A stretch of 64,000 nucleotides of DNA from Streptomyces hygroscopicus subsp. hygroscopicus (GTDB lineage Bacteria > Actinomycetota > Actinomycetes > Streptomycetales > Streptomycetaceae), in contig NZ_BSSM01000016.1 in assembly GCF_030269125.1 (NCBI RefSeq), positions 141,090-205,089 on the forward strand, read 5' to 3'. The notes under the pieces were generated by a model that worked only from the letters and a program-made list of their open reading frames with translations, had not been told where the DNA came from and made no database searches. Numbering within the stretch: position 1 is the first letter of the stretch; the number at the start of each line of letters is the position of its first letter. Both the position numbers and the translations under genes were made by a program. Positions 52,992-62,074 of this stretch are shown here, piece after piece.

Positions 52992-54133
52992 TCGGTGCCC
53001 GGCACGGCGCGGAACACGACGGCGACCGGCAGGGCCGCGGCGACCAGCGCGCCGCCGGCCCAGAGCGGGCCCAGCTCCGATCCGGCGAGGGTGGCGGCGG
53101 CGACGAGGGGACCGGTGGCGGCGCCGATGTTGAGCGCTGCGGTCGCGTAGGAGCCGGCCATGGTGGGGGCGTGCGCGGCCTCGTAGAGCACGCGCGTGAT
53201 CAGGACGCCGCCCACCGCGAAGGACAGCGCGCCCTGCACGAACACCAGCGTGAGCAGCGCGACCGGCCGGTGGGCCAGTACGGCCAGGGCGGGCCAGCCG
53301 ACGAGCAGCAGCGGACCGCCGGCCGCGACGACGACGCCGGGACGCCGGTCGGACAGGCGTCCGGCGACGCCGACACCGGCGAAGGAACCGGCGCCGAACA
53401 GCACGAGGGCGACCGGGATCCACAGCTCGCCCAGCCCCGCGGTGCCGGTCACCACGGGGGCGAGGAAGGTGAAGGCCGCGAAGGTCGCCGCGTTGACCAG
53501 GGCGCCGAGCAGCATCGCCAGGAGCAGCCGCGGCCGCCGTAGCTGTGCCAGCTCCGCGCGCAGTCCGCCGGCCGTGTTCTTCTCCGGGCGGCGCGCGGGG
53601 ACGCCCGTGAGGACGCCGACGGCCGCGGGCAGGCACAGGGCCGCCACGGCCCAGAACGTGGCCCGCCAGCCGAGCAGCGTGCCCAGCACCGATCCCGCCG
53701 GGACACCGGCGATCACGGCCACCGTCGTGCCCGACAGCAGCACCGCGAGCGCACGGCCCTTCCGGTCGGGAGGCACCAGCGCGGCGGCGGTCGTGAGCGC
53801 CACGGCGAGGAACCCCGCGTTCGCCAGAGCCGCCACCACCCGGGTGGCGCACAGCACCGGGAAACCGGTGGCGGTCGCGCCCACCGCGTGGGTGGCCGCG
53901 AAGAGGAGGACGAAGCCGGACAGGGCGGCCCGTCCGGGACGGTTGCGGGCGAGTGCGGCCATCAGCGGGGCGCCGACGACCATTCCGAGTGCGAAGGCCG
54001 AGGTGAGCAGGCCCGCCGTGCCGACGGTGACGCCGAGGTCCGCGGCGATCTCCGGCACGAGGCCGGCGAGCATGAATTCCGAGGTGCCCATGGCGAAGGC
54101 GGCGAGGGCGAGCAGGTGGAGAGCGAGGGGCAT
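52988..54133 (-). CDS. cmlR: CmlR/Cmx-type chloramphenicol efflux MFS transporter
   Basis: A 381-residue 12-helix transporter. The opening ALAAFAMGTSEFMLAGLVPEI, FALGMVVGAPLMAALAR and VVAALANAGFLAVALTTAAALVP closely match the text I remember for Streptomyces CmlR/Cmx exporters, which remove chloramphenicol by proton antiport. The symbol is by resemblance. The ATG at 54133 fits homologue starts; a longer frame begins at 54163. Known members are induced through a leader peptide/attenuator. I could not identify one here. Its TGA lies in the 195-bp repeat. Confidence 0.88.
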
Positions 54134-54549
54134 CGGGAGTGACTCCGGGGTGAGGAGAAGCACGAGAGGGCCATCTCGTCACCGCGGTCAGCACCCGGGG
54201 GCGCACGCGCCCGGCCGAAGCGCACGACGGTACGCGCAACGGTCGTTGAGGTCAGTGGCTCCGGGGGCTGACGGCGTGACCGAAAGCCCCCACCCTGTCC
54301 GACTCAGGACTCGACATGGCCCCGAGGGTACCCGGACAACTCCCGTACGCCACCATGGTTTTGCCCCGGTCCCTCGTCCTCGGCAAGGTCGGCCGGTGAT
54401 CGCCGGATCGGCCGAGGGCCACGCACGAGACCGGATTCCGTCCCTGCCGTGAGCGCGCGGCGGGCAAGGAGCCCGCCCTCTCCGGGACTCGCCGGCCGGC
54501 GCCTGTTCCCAGGGCGCCCGTCCCACGATCCCGGAGGGCAGGACCTCCC
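54134..54549. other. Divergent region between exporter and VOC relic
   Basis: 416 bases with no supported gene. On the exporter side a hairpin-forming GTCAG...CTGAC segment (about 54252-54273) could belong to a leader attenuator of the Cmx type, but no convincing leader peptide was found. GGAGGGCAGGACCTCCC stands directly before the VOC ATG. Confidence 0.4.
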
Positions 54550-54935
54550 ATGCGCACCGTCCAGTTGAACCACACCGCCGTCCACGCCAGCGACCGGTAT
54601 CTGTCGGCCGAGTTCCTCGCCGCGATGCCGGGGCTGCGGATCGGCGCCCCGTTCGGGCCCTTCCTCCCCGTCGACCTCGGCAACGGCGTGACGCTCGACT
54701 ACCACGAGAAGCGCGACGAACCGATCCGGTCGCAGCACTACGCGTTCCTCGTCCCCGACGAGCGCTTCGCGTCCATGCTCGCCCGCCCGGAAGCGGTCCG
54801 GGTCACCTACTACGCCGACCCCGCGCACACCGAACCCGGTCGGACCAACCACTGTTCGGCGGACGCGGTGCGTACTTCGCCGACCCGGACGGCCGCAACA
54901 TGGAGATCACGACCAGGCCGTACGTCCGCCCGTAG
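54550..54935 (+). pseudogene. VOC-family protein gene with one frameshift
   Basis: The frame starts VQLNHTAVHASDRYLSAEFLAAMPGL, continues FGPFLPVDLGNGVTLDYHEKRDEP, RSQHYAFLVPDERFASMLARPEAVRVTYYADP, and at TNH near 54852 loses one base. In the next frame the remainder of the domain is complete: LFGGRGAYFADPDGRNMEITTRPYVRP and TAG at 54933-54935. It is therefore a single-base deletion (or sequencing error) in a roughly 128-residue VOC gene. The original frame would read on as unrelated Arg-rich text. Confidence 0.85.
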
Positions 54936-55230
54936 CCGACGACTCCCGGAGGCGCCCACCGGACCCGCCCGCCGGGGCGGGACGTTCGGCCCAAGACGCG
55001 CGGGGCCGGGCGCCTCTAGGGTTTCCGGTCGTGCCGACGCCGTGTCCGGCCTCGTCCGGCCTCCTCGGGAAGACCGGACACGACGGGCTGCGATCGGCTG
55101 TCTCGGCATACACGAGTGGTAGGCGGGGTGCCCCGGTGGTACACGTGGTACGAGCCAGGGCCCCCGGCAGTCCGAGGGACGAACACCGTGCACACCGGCG
55201 GTCCGGGATCCCGGCGAGGAGTGAGCGAGC

Positions 55231-55944
55231 ATGGCAGAAGGCCCCACATCGCAGAGCGGCGCGCCGGAGCCGGGGGACCGTCCTCCGGCTCCGGCGGACG
55301 GTCCCCCGCGGGGCGACCTCGGGCGCCGCCTCCGGCGGCGCCGCGTGGAACTCGGTCTCAGCCGGGAAGAGGTGGCCGCCCGCGCCGGCATGGCCGAGGC
55401 GTACGTCGCCCATCTGGAGCAGCACAGCACCGCCGCTCCCGACTCCGGCACCCTGCTCAGGCTCGCCGGGGCGCTGCGCACCAGCCCCCAGGAACTCGGC
55501 GGCGGTTACGCCGGGCTGCCGTCCGGACTCGGGCAGGCGTCCCGCGACCCCCGGTTCGGCGAACTCGGCGAACAGGAGTGCCGGGAACTGCTGTCGACGC
55601 ACGGCATCGGAAGGTTCGCCATCAGCACCGAGGGCGCGCCCCTGGTGCTCCCGGTGAACTACAGCGTCGTGGACGACGCGATCGTGTTCCGCACGCGCGA
55701 GGGCTCGGCGCTCACGCGGGGCTTCGACCGCGAGGTGGCCTTCGAGGTGGACCGGGTGGACGACGCGTTCAGCGAGGGCTGGAGCGTGCTGGTACGCGGG
55801 ACGGCGCGCGCGGTCACCGACCCCGGCGAGGCGCAGCGGCTCACCCAGCACGCGTACAGTGCCCCCTGGGCGGGCGGGGGGCGCGATCTGTGGGTGCGGA
55901 TCGAGCCGCTGGCGTACACGGGCCGTCGTATCGAAGCGGGATGA
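55231..55944 (+). CDS. XRE-type helix-turn-helix fused to pyridoxamine-phosphate-oxidase-like domain
   Basis: A 237-residue two-domain protein. Residues about 28-90 are a Cro/XRE HTH: LGRRLRRRRVELGLSREEVAARAGMAEAYVAHLEQHS, then GTLLRLAGALRTSPQELGG. Residues about 110-235 are a flavin/nitroreductase-like PNPOx split-barrel: ECRELLSTHGIGRFAISTEGAPLVLPVNYSVVDDAIVFRTREGSAL and FEVDRVDDAFSEGWSVLVRGTARAV. The barrel may bind flavin, F420 or heme and act as the sensor. It lies between the VOC relic and the converging CBS gene. Confidence 0.9.
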   Translation: MAEGPTSQSGAPEPGDRPPAPADGPPRGDLGRRLRRRRVELGLSREEVAARAGMAEAYVAHLEQHSTAAPDSGTLLRLAGALRTSPQELGGGYAGLPSGLGQASRDPRFGELGEQECRELLSTHGIGRFAISTEGAPLVLPVNYSVVDDAIVFRTREGSALTRGFDREVAFEVDRVDDAFSEGWSVLVRGTARAVTDPGEAQRLTQHAYSAPWAGGGRDLWVRIEPLAYTGRRIEAG

Positions 55945-55974
55945 GGCCGGCGGGATCCGGCCGGCCCACGAGGA

Positions 55975-56595
55975 TCACCCCGGCCGTGCCATCCCCTCCG
56001 GGGCGGCGGACGGCACGAGGTTGACGACGCCGACGACCCCGTCCAGCCGCCAGGCCGCGAGACCGGCGAGGGCGATGGCGCCGCGCAGTTCCGCGCGGCC
56101 CGCCAGGGTGACGACCCCGTCCCGCACGGACACGGTGACGGCCTCCGGCGGCAGTCCCAGCTCGCCCGCGACGATCTCCTCGCAGACCTGGCGGCGGATC
56201 TCGTCGTCCCCACGCAGGAAGACCCGCAGCAGGTCACGACGGGTGACGATGCCGATCAGCCGGTCCTCCTCGTCCACGACGGGCAGGCGTTCGACGCCGC
56301 GTCGTTCCATCAGCCGGGCGGCGTCGGACACGCGCTGCTCCGGGTGGACGGTGACGGCGGGTGTCGACATCAGCTGCCGCACGGACTCGCCCGGGGACTT
56401 CGCCCGCCGTCCGCTCCGTTCGCGCACCAGGTCGGAGGCCGAGACGACGCCGAGGACCTTGTCGTCCTGGTCGATCACCGGCAGCCCGCTGATCCCGTGC
56501 CGTTCCAGCATCCGGGCGACGGTCTCGGACGATGTCGTCTCCGACGCTGTGACGACGTCGCCGGTCATCACCTCGCCGATCGTGCTGTGGGTCAC
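55975..56595 (-). CDS. CBS-pair protein with C-terminal BON domain
   Basis: A 206-residue protein with two CBS modules (about 5-60: MTGDVVTASETTSSETVARMLERHGISGLPVIDQDDKVLGVVSASDLVRE; about 75-130: MSTPAVTVHPEQRVSDAARLMERRGVERLPVVDEEDRLIGIVTRRDLL), an adenylate-type ligand sensor. A BON-like segment follows (about 145-200: LPPEAVTVSVRDGVVTLAGRAELR). The GTG at 56595 has AAGGAGGAT upstream. CBS-BON proteins recur beside universal stress genes in Streptomyces hypoxia/dormancy regulons, and one is divergent here. Confidence 0.93.
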   Translation of the reverse strand: MTHSTIGEVMTGDVVTASETTSSETVARMLERHGISGLPVIDQDDKVLGVVSASDLVRERSGRRAKSPGESVRQLMSTPAVTVHPEQRVSDAARLMERRGVERLPVVDEEDRLIGIVTRRDLLRVFLRGDDEIRRQVCEEIVAGELGLPPEAVTVSVRDGVVTLAGRAELRGAIALAGLAAWRLDGVVGVVNLVPSAAPEGMARPG

Positions 56596-57004
56596 GGCCC
56601 ATCCTCCTTCTGGGGTGCGCGGGCCTTCTCCGGTGGGTCGCGGTGGTCTCCCGTTGCCCTCGTCCCGCTCGACGCCCGGCCAGGCGTTGTCCCCACTGTC
56701 CGTCCGAGCCGGTACCACCAGCGTGCCGCGCCCGCCGCCGGGGGCCGAGGGCCGGGCGCCCCCGGGGACGGGACCTTTGGTCCTGATTTCGGACACCTTC
56801 CGGCTCGGCCGGGTGGGCGGGTGCGCGGTGGGCGTTCCCGTCGCCCCGGCGCCCTGACGGGCCCACGAGGTACCGGGGCCCACCCCGGCGACCCCGACCG
56901 GCCCTCCTGGCGGGCCGTGCGGCCCAGGGGCGCGGCCCACCCGGGCGAGGCACGCTTGTCCTACGAGAGTGCGTGGTGGCGGTCGGGATCCGGAGGGACA
57001 CGTC
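56596..57004. other. Divergent promoter region CBS/USP
   Basis: 409 bases carrying both promoters and a DevR/OsdR-like dyad (56770-56783). No coding frame is supported. Confidence 0.55.
56770..56783. promoter_or_regulatory. DevR/OsdR-like palindromic box
   Basis: GGGACCTTTGGTCC contains perfect arms GGACC/GGTCC around TTT and resembles the DosR/DevR core (GGGACT..AGTCCC) as known from mycobacteria and the OsdR boxes of Streptomyces. It lies between divergent CBS-BON and universal-stress genes, which are classical members of that regulon. Confidence 0.55.
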
Positions 57005-57880
57005 ATGGCTGGTCGGATCGTGGTGGGAGTCGATGGGTCGCCGCAGAGTGTTGCCGCCGCTCACTGGGCCGCGCAGGAGGCGGTACGCAGGGGGGCGGAA
57101 CTGGTCGTGGTGCACGCGTGGGTCACGCATGTGCGGCCGGCGCCGTTGGCGACGAGGGACAGCACCGAGCGCGGCTGGGCGGAGCGCGTGCTGCGGGAGG
57201 CGGTCGACAGTGTGCGGGCAGCGCATCCCACGCTGGCCGTGACCGCGACGCTGATCGCCGAGTCGGCCGTTCCCGCGCTGCTGTCCGCGGCCGCCGAGGC
57301 CGACACGCTGGTGGTGGGCACGCTCGGGCTCGGCCGCGCGGCCGGGGTCCTCGTCGGTTCGGTCTCGCTGCGGGTCGCGGGCCGCGCCCCCTGCCCGGTG
57401 GTGCTGGTGCGAGCGGGGCGCAGCGCCGCCGACGAGCATCTGCCGACGGCTCCCGGGCTGGCGCCGGACGAGATCCCGAGCATCCCGTACCGCGCCGTCG
57501 TGCTCGGCCTGGACATCGACAGCCCCTGCGACGAGCCGATCGGGTTCGCCTTCGAGGCCGCCCGGCGGCGCACCACCGAACTGCGGGTCTGCCATGTGTA
57601 CGAGCAGGACGGCGCCGGTCCCGAGGGGGCGGCCGCCGCCGAACACGCCGTGATCGCGCTCCTGCGACCGTGGCACGAGAAGTACCCGGACGTGTCCGTG
57701 GCGACGACCGTCACGGAGGGCAGGGCCGGGGACGAACTCGTGCGGGCCACGGACGGCGCCGGACTCGTCGTGGTGGGCCGCCGCATCACCGGCAGCCGGC
57801 TCGGCGAACGCCTCGGCCATGTCGCCCACGCGGTCGTCCAGCACGCCGAGTGCCCGGTCGCGGTCGTCCCGCACGGCTGA
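57005..57880 (+). CDS. Tandem-domain universal stress protein
   Basis: A 291-residue protein with two UspA domains. The first (about 3-138) has IVVGVDGSPQSVAAAHWA and the ATP motif GTLGLGRAAGVLVGSVSLRV. The second (about 160-290) has VVLGLDIDSPCDEPIGFAFEAA and VVGRRITGSRLGERLGHVAHAV. The ATG at 57005 follows GGAGGGACACGTC. Such proteins bind ATP and are induced in hypoxia or dormancy. The divergent CBS-BON gene and the DevR-like box support this. Confidence 0.95.
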   Translation: MAGRIVVGVDGSPQSVAAAHWAAQEAVRRGAELVVVHAWVTHVRPAPLATRDSTERGWAERVLREAVDSVRAAHPTLAVTATLIAESAVPALLSAAAEADTLVVGTLGLGRAAGVLVGSVSLRVAGRAPCPVVLVRAGRSAADEHLPTAPGLAPDEIPSIPYRAVVLGLDIDSPCDEPIGFAFEAARRRTTELRVCHVYEQDGAGPEGAAAAEHAVIALLRPWHEKYPDVSVATTVTEGRAGDELVRATDGAGLVVVGRRITGSRLGERLGHVAHAVVQHAECPVAVVPHG

Positions 57881-57904
57881 GCACCGAACCGAGCACGCCG
57901 AAGG

Positions 57905-58099
<195 letters not shown>

Positions 58100-58106
58100 C
58101 CACCGG

Positions 58107-59684
58107 TCACCGGAGGGCGGCCCGGTGCACCACGTGCCCGCCCGTCACCGTCAATACCACCGGGGCGTCGGCCAGTTCGTCCGCGGGCGCGTGGACGGGG
58201 TCCACACCCAGCGCCGTGAGGTCGGCGCGGAAACCGGGTGCGACACGGCCGGCGACCGCGGACTCGCCCGCCGCCGCGGCCGGGTGGCTCGTGCAGCCCT
58301 CCAGCGCCTGCAACGCGGTCAGGCCCGCGCGGCGCGCGGCGGCGCCCTTGGGGTGACGCGCGGTCGCCAGTACGGCGCGGGCGTCGTAGTGCGCGATCGG
58401 CCAGTCCGACCCGAGCGCGACGACGGCCCCCGCGTCCCGCAGTTCCCGCAGCCGCCAGGCGCGGGCGGCACGTTCACCGCCGAGGCGACGGGACCACTCG
58501 TCGCTGCCGTCGTCGCGGGTGTACCCGGTGTGCGGCGGCTGCATGGAGGCCGCGACACCCAGCTCGGCGAAACGGGGGAGGAGTTCGTCGGGCGCCGTCT
58601 CGATGTGCTCGATCCGGTGCGCGCCGCGCCCGCTCGGCCCGAGCGAGGCCACGGTGTCCAGAACGTGCCGTACGGCCGCGTCCCCGATCGCGTGCGTGGC
58701 GGTGCGCACGCCGGCCGCGTGCAGGGTGCGCACGGCCTCGGCGTAGGCCTCCGGGTCCGGCCAGAACGCGTCCGTGCCCCGGCCGTGGCAGTCGGGGTGC
58801 TCCAGCCACGCCGTGCCCCCCTCCACGGTGCCGTCCATGAAGAACTTCACCCCGGCGACCCGCCAGTGCCGCCCGCCCCGTCCCTGGAGCGCGATCAGCT
58901 CGCGCAGCGCGCCGGCGTCCGCGCCCGGCATGCACCAGGGCGCGAACCGCAGTCGCACCGGCAGGACCGTCTCCCGGGCCACCGCCGCCACCAGTTCCGG
59001 GTCCCCGCCGTCCATCACATGGGCGCCGGTGAGCCCCGTGGCCGCCATCGCGGACAGCAAGTCCCGCAGCCGCGAACGGCGTTCGGCGTCCGAGGGACGG
59101 GGCGCCACGGCCGTCACCAGGTCCATCGCGGCATGCTCGACCAGGTGCCCGGTGGGCCGGCCCGAGGCGTCGCAGACCACCTCCGCGCGCTGCTGGAAGG
59201 AGCGCGGCCCGGACACTCCGGCGACGGCCAGGGCGGCGGCGTTGGCGAGGGCGGAGTGGCCGTCGTACAGGCGGAGGAGGGCGGGCGTGTCGCCGAGGAG
59301 GTCGGCCACCAGGTCGTGGTGGATCGGGCGGCCCTCGAAGGCGTTGTGGTCCAGGCCGTGCCCGAGCACCCAGCCCCCGATCCGCTCGGCCCCCGCCAAC
59401 GCCGCGCGCAGCCCGGCCAGTTCGCGCACGTCCGACAGGTCCACGCCGGTGGCCATCTCCAGCCCCCACACCGGGTGACTGTGCGAGTCCACCAGGCCGG
59501 GCACCAGATGCGCCCCGCCCAGTTCGACCACCTCGGTACCGGGGCCGCGCCAGTCCCGTACGTCCGCCGCCTCCCCGACCGCGGTGATCAGCCCTCCGTG
59601 CACGGCGACCGCCGTGGCGGTGGGACGGTCGGGGTCGAGGGTGCGCACCCGGGCACCGGTGAGGACGAGGTCTGCGGCGGGCAT
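58107..59684 (-). CDS. YtcJ-type amidohydrolase
   Basis: A 525-residue metal-dependent hydrolase. The metal motif HxH is in LVPGLVDSHSHPVWGLE (near residue 62). It also has FEGRPIHHDLVADL, GVKFFMDGTVEGGTAWLEHP, the His ligands in TATHAIGDAAVRHVLDT and RIEHIET, and the Asp in VALGSDWPIAHYDARAVL. YtcJ-like enzymes hydrolyse amides or related cyclic amides; the substrate is unknown. The APC permease gene lies just upstream on the same strand (about 58 bases), suggesting an uptake-and-hydrolysis unit. Confidence 0.93.
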   Translation of the reverse strand: MPAADLVLTGARVRTLDPDRPTATAVAVHGGLITAVGEAADVRDWRGPGTEVVELGGAHLVPGLVDSHSHPVWGLEMATGVDLSDVRELAGLRAALAGAERIGGWVLGHGLDHNAFEGRPIHHDLVADLLGDTPALLRLYDGHSALANAAALAVAGVSGPRSFQQRAEVVCDASGRPTGHLVEHAAMDLVTAVAPRPSDAERRSRLRDLLSAMAATGLTGAHVMDGGDPELVAAVARETVLPVRLRFAPWCMPGADAGALRELIALQGRGGRHWRVAGVKFFMDGTVEGGTAWLEHPDCHGRGTDAFWPDPEAYAEAVRTLHAAGVRTATHAIGDAAVRHVLDTVASLGPSGRGAHRIEHIETAPDELLPRFAELGVAASMQPPHTGYTRDDGSDEWSRRLGGERAARAWRLRELRDAGAVVALGSDWPIAHYDARAVLATARHPKGAAARRAGLTALQALEGCTSHPAAAAGESAVAGRVAPGFRADLTALGVDPVHAPADELADAPVVLTVTGGHVVHRAALR

Positions 59685-59742
59685 GCCATGGACTCCTTTG
59701 ACTGCGTTGGTCGTTCGGCGGTCGTTCGGCGGCTTCGGTCGG

Positions 59743-61221
59743 TCATCCGGCGGCTTCGGTCGGCGGCGCGGGCTCCGTGGCGAAGGCCTCGTACACCTGC
59801 GGCCGGCTGCGCCGCAGCCACCACGCGAAGGGCAGCCCGAGCACGAAGACGAGCGGCGCCGCGAGCACGAGCAGGGTGTTCACGGCCGGGGACGCACCGG
59901 TGAACAGGTCGATGTGCCCCACCACCAGGACGATCGCCGTCGCGAGCAGCACCGTGGCGAGGACCGGCGCCACCACCGTGCGCAGGCTCCCCTCGCCGTG
60001 CCGCACCCGCCGGAAGTAGCAGGGCACGGCGAGCGCGGCGAGCAGCTGGAGCAGCAACAGGCCGATCATTCCCGGGGTGTTCACCCACAGCAGCAGTTGC
60101 TGGTAGGGGTCGGCGTGCGCGGCCCAGAAGGCGAGGACGACCACCGCGCCGAGCACGGTCTGGGCGATGCCGGCGACGTACGGGGAGCGGTGGCGCGGGT
60201 GGATCCGGCCGAGCCGGGCGGGCAGTACGCCCTCCTCCGCCAGTGCGAGCGCGTAGCGGTTGATGGCGTTGTGGAACGCGAGCAGGGAGGCGATGACGCT
60301 GGTGACGATGAAGACGTGCATCAGATCCGCGGCCCAGCCGCCCACGTAGGTGGTGATCGCGGTGAAGAACAGCCCGACCGGGTCCTTCCCGGCGGCCCGC
60401 ACCACCTGGTCGTCGCCGAACGCCTGGACGGCGATCCACACGACGAACGCGTAGAACAGGCCGAGGAATCCGACGGCCAGATAGGTGGCGCGCGGCACGG
60501 TGCGTCCCGGGTCGCGGGCCTCGCGGCGGTAGATGACGGTCGACTCGAAGCCGGTGAACGCGGCGAACGCGAAGGCGAGCACGGCGGCCGTGCCCGGCAC
60601 GAACACGTGCGAGGGGGCCAGGGAGGACAGGGACAGCCCGTGGGCCCCGCCCTTCAGCAGCACCCCGCCGGCCAGCAGTACGAGTATTCCCGTCTCCGCG
60701 ACCAGCAGGACGCCGAGCAGCTTGGCGCCGAAGTCGATGGAGCGGAAGCCGCCGTAGCCGATGAGCAGCAGCCCGGCCAGCGAGATGGGCAGCCAGGGCA
60801 CGTCGACGCCGGACAGGGCGTGCAGGGTGTCGCGGCAGGCGGAGGCGAGCAGGCCGTAGACGCCGATCTCCATGCCGTTGTAGCCGAGCAGCGCCAGCAG
60901 GGCGGCGCCGATGCCGGCCGGGCGGCCCAGGCCCCGGGTGATGAAGGCGTAGAAGGCGCCGCCATGGGTGACGTGGCGGCTCATGGTGGTGAAACCGACG
61001 GCGAAGACGGCGAGGGTCAGCCCGGCGAGGAGATAGCCGACCGGGGCGCCGATGCCGCCCAGCAGGATCGCGAGCGGCGCGACCCCGGCCATGACGGTCA
61101 GCGGGGCCGCGGCGGAGACGACGAAGAAGGCGATGTCGGCCGTGCCGAGGGAACCGGATCGGAGGGTCGCCGCGTCGGACGGCGCCTTCTCCTCGGGCAG
61201 TTCGGAGGTGGTGACGGACAT
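59743..61221 (-). CDS. APC-family amino acid/amine permease
   Basis: A 492-residue transporter with about 12 helices. Helix 1 has the APC substrate-binding GxG-like region (VVSAAAPLTVMAGVAP). Other markers are HVTHGGAFYAFITRGLGRPAG, LLGYNGMEIGVYGLLA, AFAAFTGFESTVIYRREARDPGRTVPRATY and FHNAINRYALALAEEGVLP. The ATG at 61221 was chosen because AGAAGGG lies upstream and the text MSVTTSELPEEK starts a polar N-tail. It is cotranscribed with the amidohydrolase and divergent from a TetR gene. Confidence 0.93.
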   Translation of the reverse strand: MSVTTSELPEEKAPSDAATLRSGSLGTADIAFFVVSAAAPLTVMAGVAPLAILLGGIGAPVGYLLAGLTLAVFAVGFTTMSRHVTHGGAFYAFITRGLGRPAGIGAALLALLGYNGMEIGVYGLLASACRDTLHALSGVDVPWLPISLAGLLLIGYGGFRSIDFGAKLLGVLLVAETGILVLLAGGVLLKGGAHGLSLSSLAPSHVFVPGTAAVLAFAFAAFTGFESTVIYRREARDPGRTVPRATYLAVGFLGLFYAFVVWIAVQAFGDDQVVRAAGKDPVGLFFTAITTYVGGWAADLMHVFIVTSVIASLLAFHNAINRYALALAEEGVLPARLGRIHPRHRSPYVAGIAQTVLGAVVVLAFWAAHADPYQQLLLWVNTPGMIGLLLLQLLAALAVPCYFRRVRHGEGSLRTVVAPVLATVLLATAIVLVVGHIDLFTGASPAVNTLLVLAAPLVFVLGLPFAWWLRRSRPQVYEAFATEPAPPTEAAG

Positions 61222-61386
61222 ACGGGGGAGCCCTTCTGGCGGCGGAGGGGAGGGGGTCCCGGCGATGGGGGCGTTCGGTGGACGGGGGCGCGGGCGGTCC
61301 GGACCGGGATCGGCTGCCCGCGCGGGCACGCCCGGACGTACGGGCTTCCGGGTGCCCGGAGGGGATGGCGGGGCGCCCGGAGCCGT

Positions 61387-61410
61387 AAACCTAAAGGCTT
61401 TTGGTTTCCG
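61387..61410. promoter_or_regulatory. AT-rich candidate operator between permease and tetR
   Basis: The stretch AACCTAAAGGCTTTTGGTT is an imperfect inverted repeat (AACC-TAAAG against CTTT-TGGTT) in otherwise GC-rich DNA, about 55 bases before the tetR ATG. It is a plausible site for the divergent TetR protein. Confidence 0.5.
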
Positions 61411-61462
61411 CAATGTAACCTGCAGTTGGGCATCCGGGAAGACCTCAGGGAGAACACCGATC

Positions 61463-62074
61463 ATGGGACGGCCGCGCACCCCGCTCCTCGACCGCGAGCG
61501 CATCACCACGACCGCGCTCCAACTCATCGACGAGAGCGGAGACTTCAGCGTCCCGCAGATAGCCAGGCGGCTCGGCGCGCAGACGGGGTCCGTCTATCAC
61601 CACGTGGACGGCCGGGACGGCATCGTGGAGCTGTTGCGCGAACGGGTCGCCTCCGCGATCGAGGCGACCACCCTCGACCTCGAACCCTGGGACGCGGCCG
61701 TAGAGGCCTGGGCCCGCTCCTACCGCGCCGCCTTCGCCGCGCACCCCCGCGCCATCCCGCTGCTCATGACGTCACCGGTGCGTGCGCCCCGGGTCCTGGA
61801 CCAGTACGAACGGGCGGTGACCCGGCTGCTGGACGCCGGGTTCGAGCCGGCCGGGATCATGGCGCTGATCACCGCGCTGGAGAACCTGGTCCTGGGCTCG
61901 GCCCTCGACCTCGCCGCCCCCGAGACCATGTGGGTGACGGACCGCGCCGCCACTCCCCGTCTCGCCGCGGCCCTCGCCGCCGTGGGCGACCACCGCGCCG
62001 ACCGCGCCTTCGAGGTGGGACTGACGGCCTTCATGAACCACGCGCGGACGCTCCGCGGTACCCACGCCTGCTGA
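61463..62074 (+). CDS. TetR-family regulator (TetR_C-type)
   Basis: A 203-residue regulator. The HTH is DRERITTTALQLIDESGDFSVPQIARRLGAQTGSVYHHVDGRDGIVELL. The C-terminal domain contains LDAGFEPAGIMALITALENLVLGSALDLAAP, like the tetracycline-repressor-type C domain. It is divergent to the permease/amidohydrolase pair. The 240 bases between them include the AT-richer AAACCTAAAGGCTTTTGGTT region (about 61386-61408), the probable operator. Confidence 0.9.
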   Translation: MGRPRTPLLDRERITTTALQLIDESGDFSVPQIARRLGAQTGSVYHHVDGRDGIVELLRERVASAIEATTLDLEPWDAAVEAWARSYRAAFAAHPRAIPLLMTSPVRAPRVLDQYERAVTRLLDAGFEPAGIMALITALENLVLGSALDLAAPETMWVTDRAATPRLAAALAAVGDHRADRAFEVGLTAFMNHARTLRGTHAC

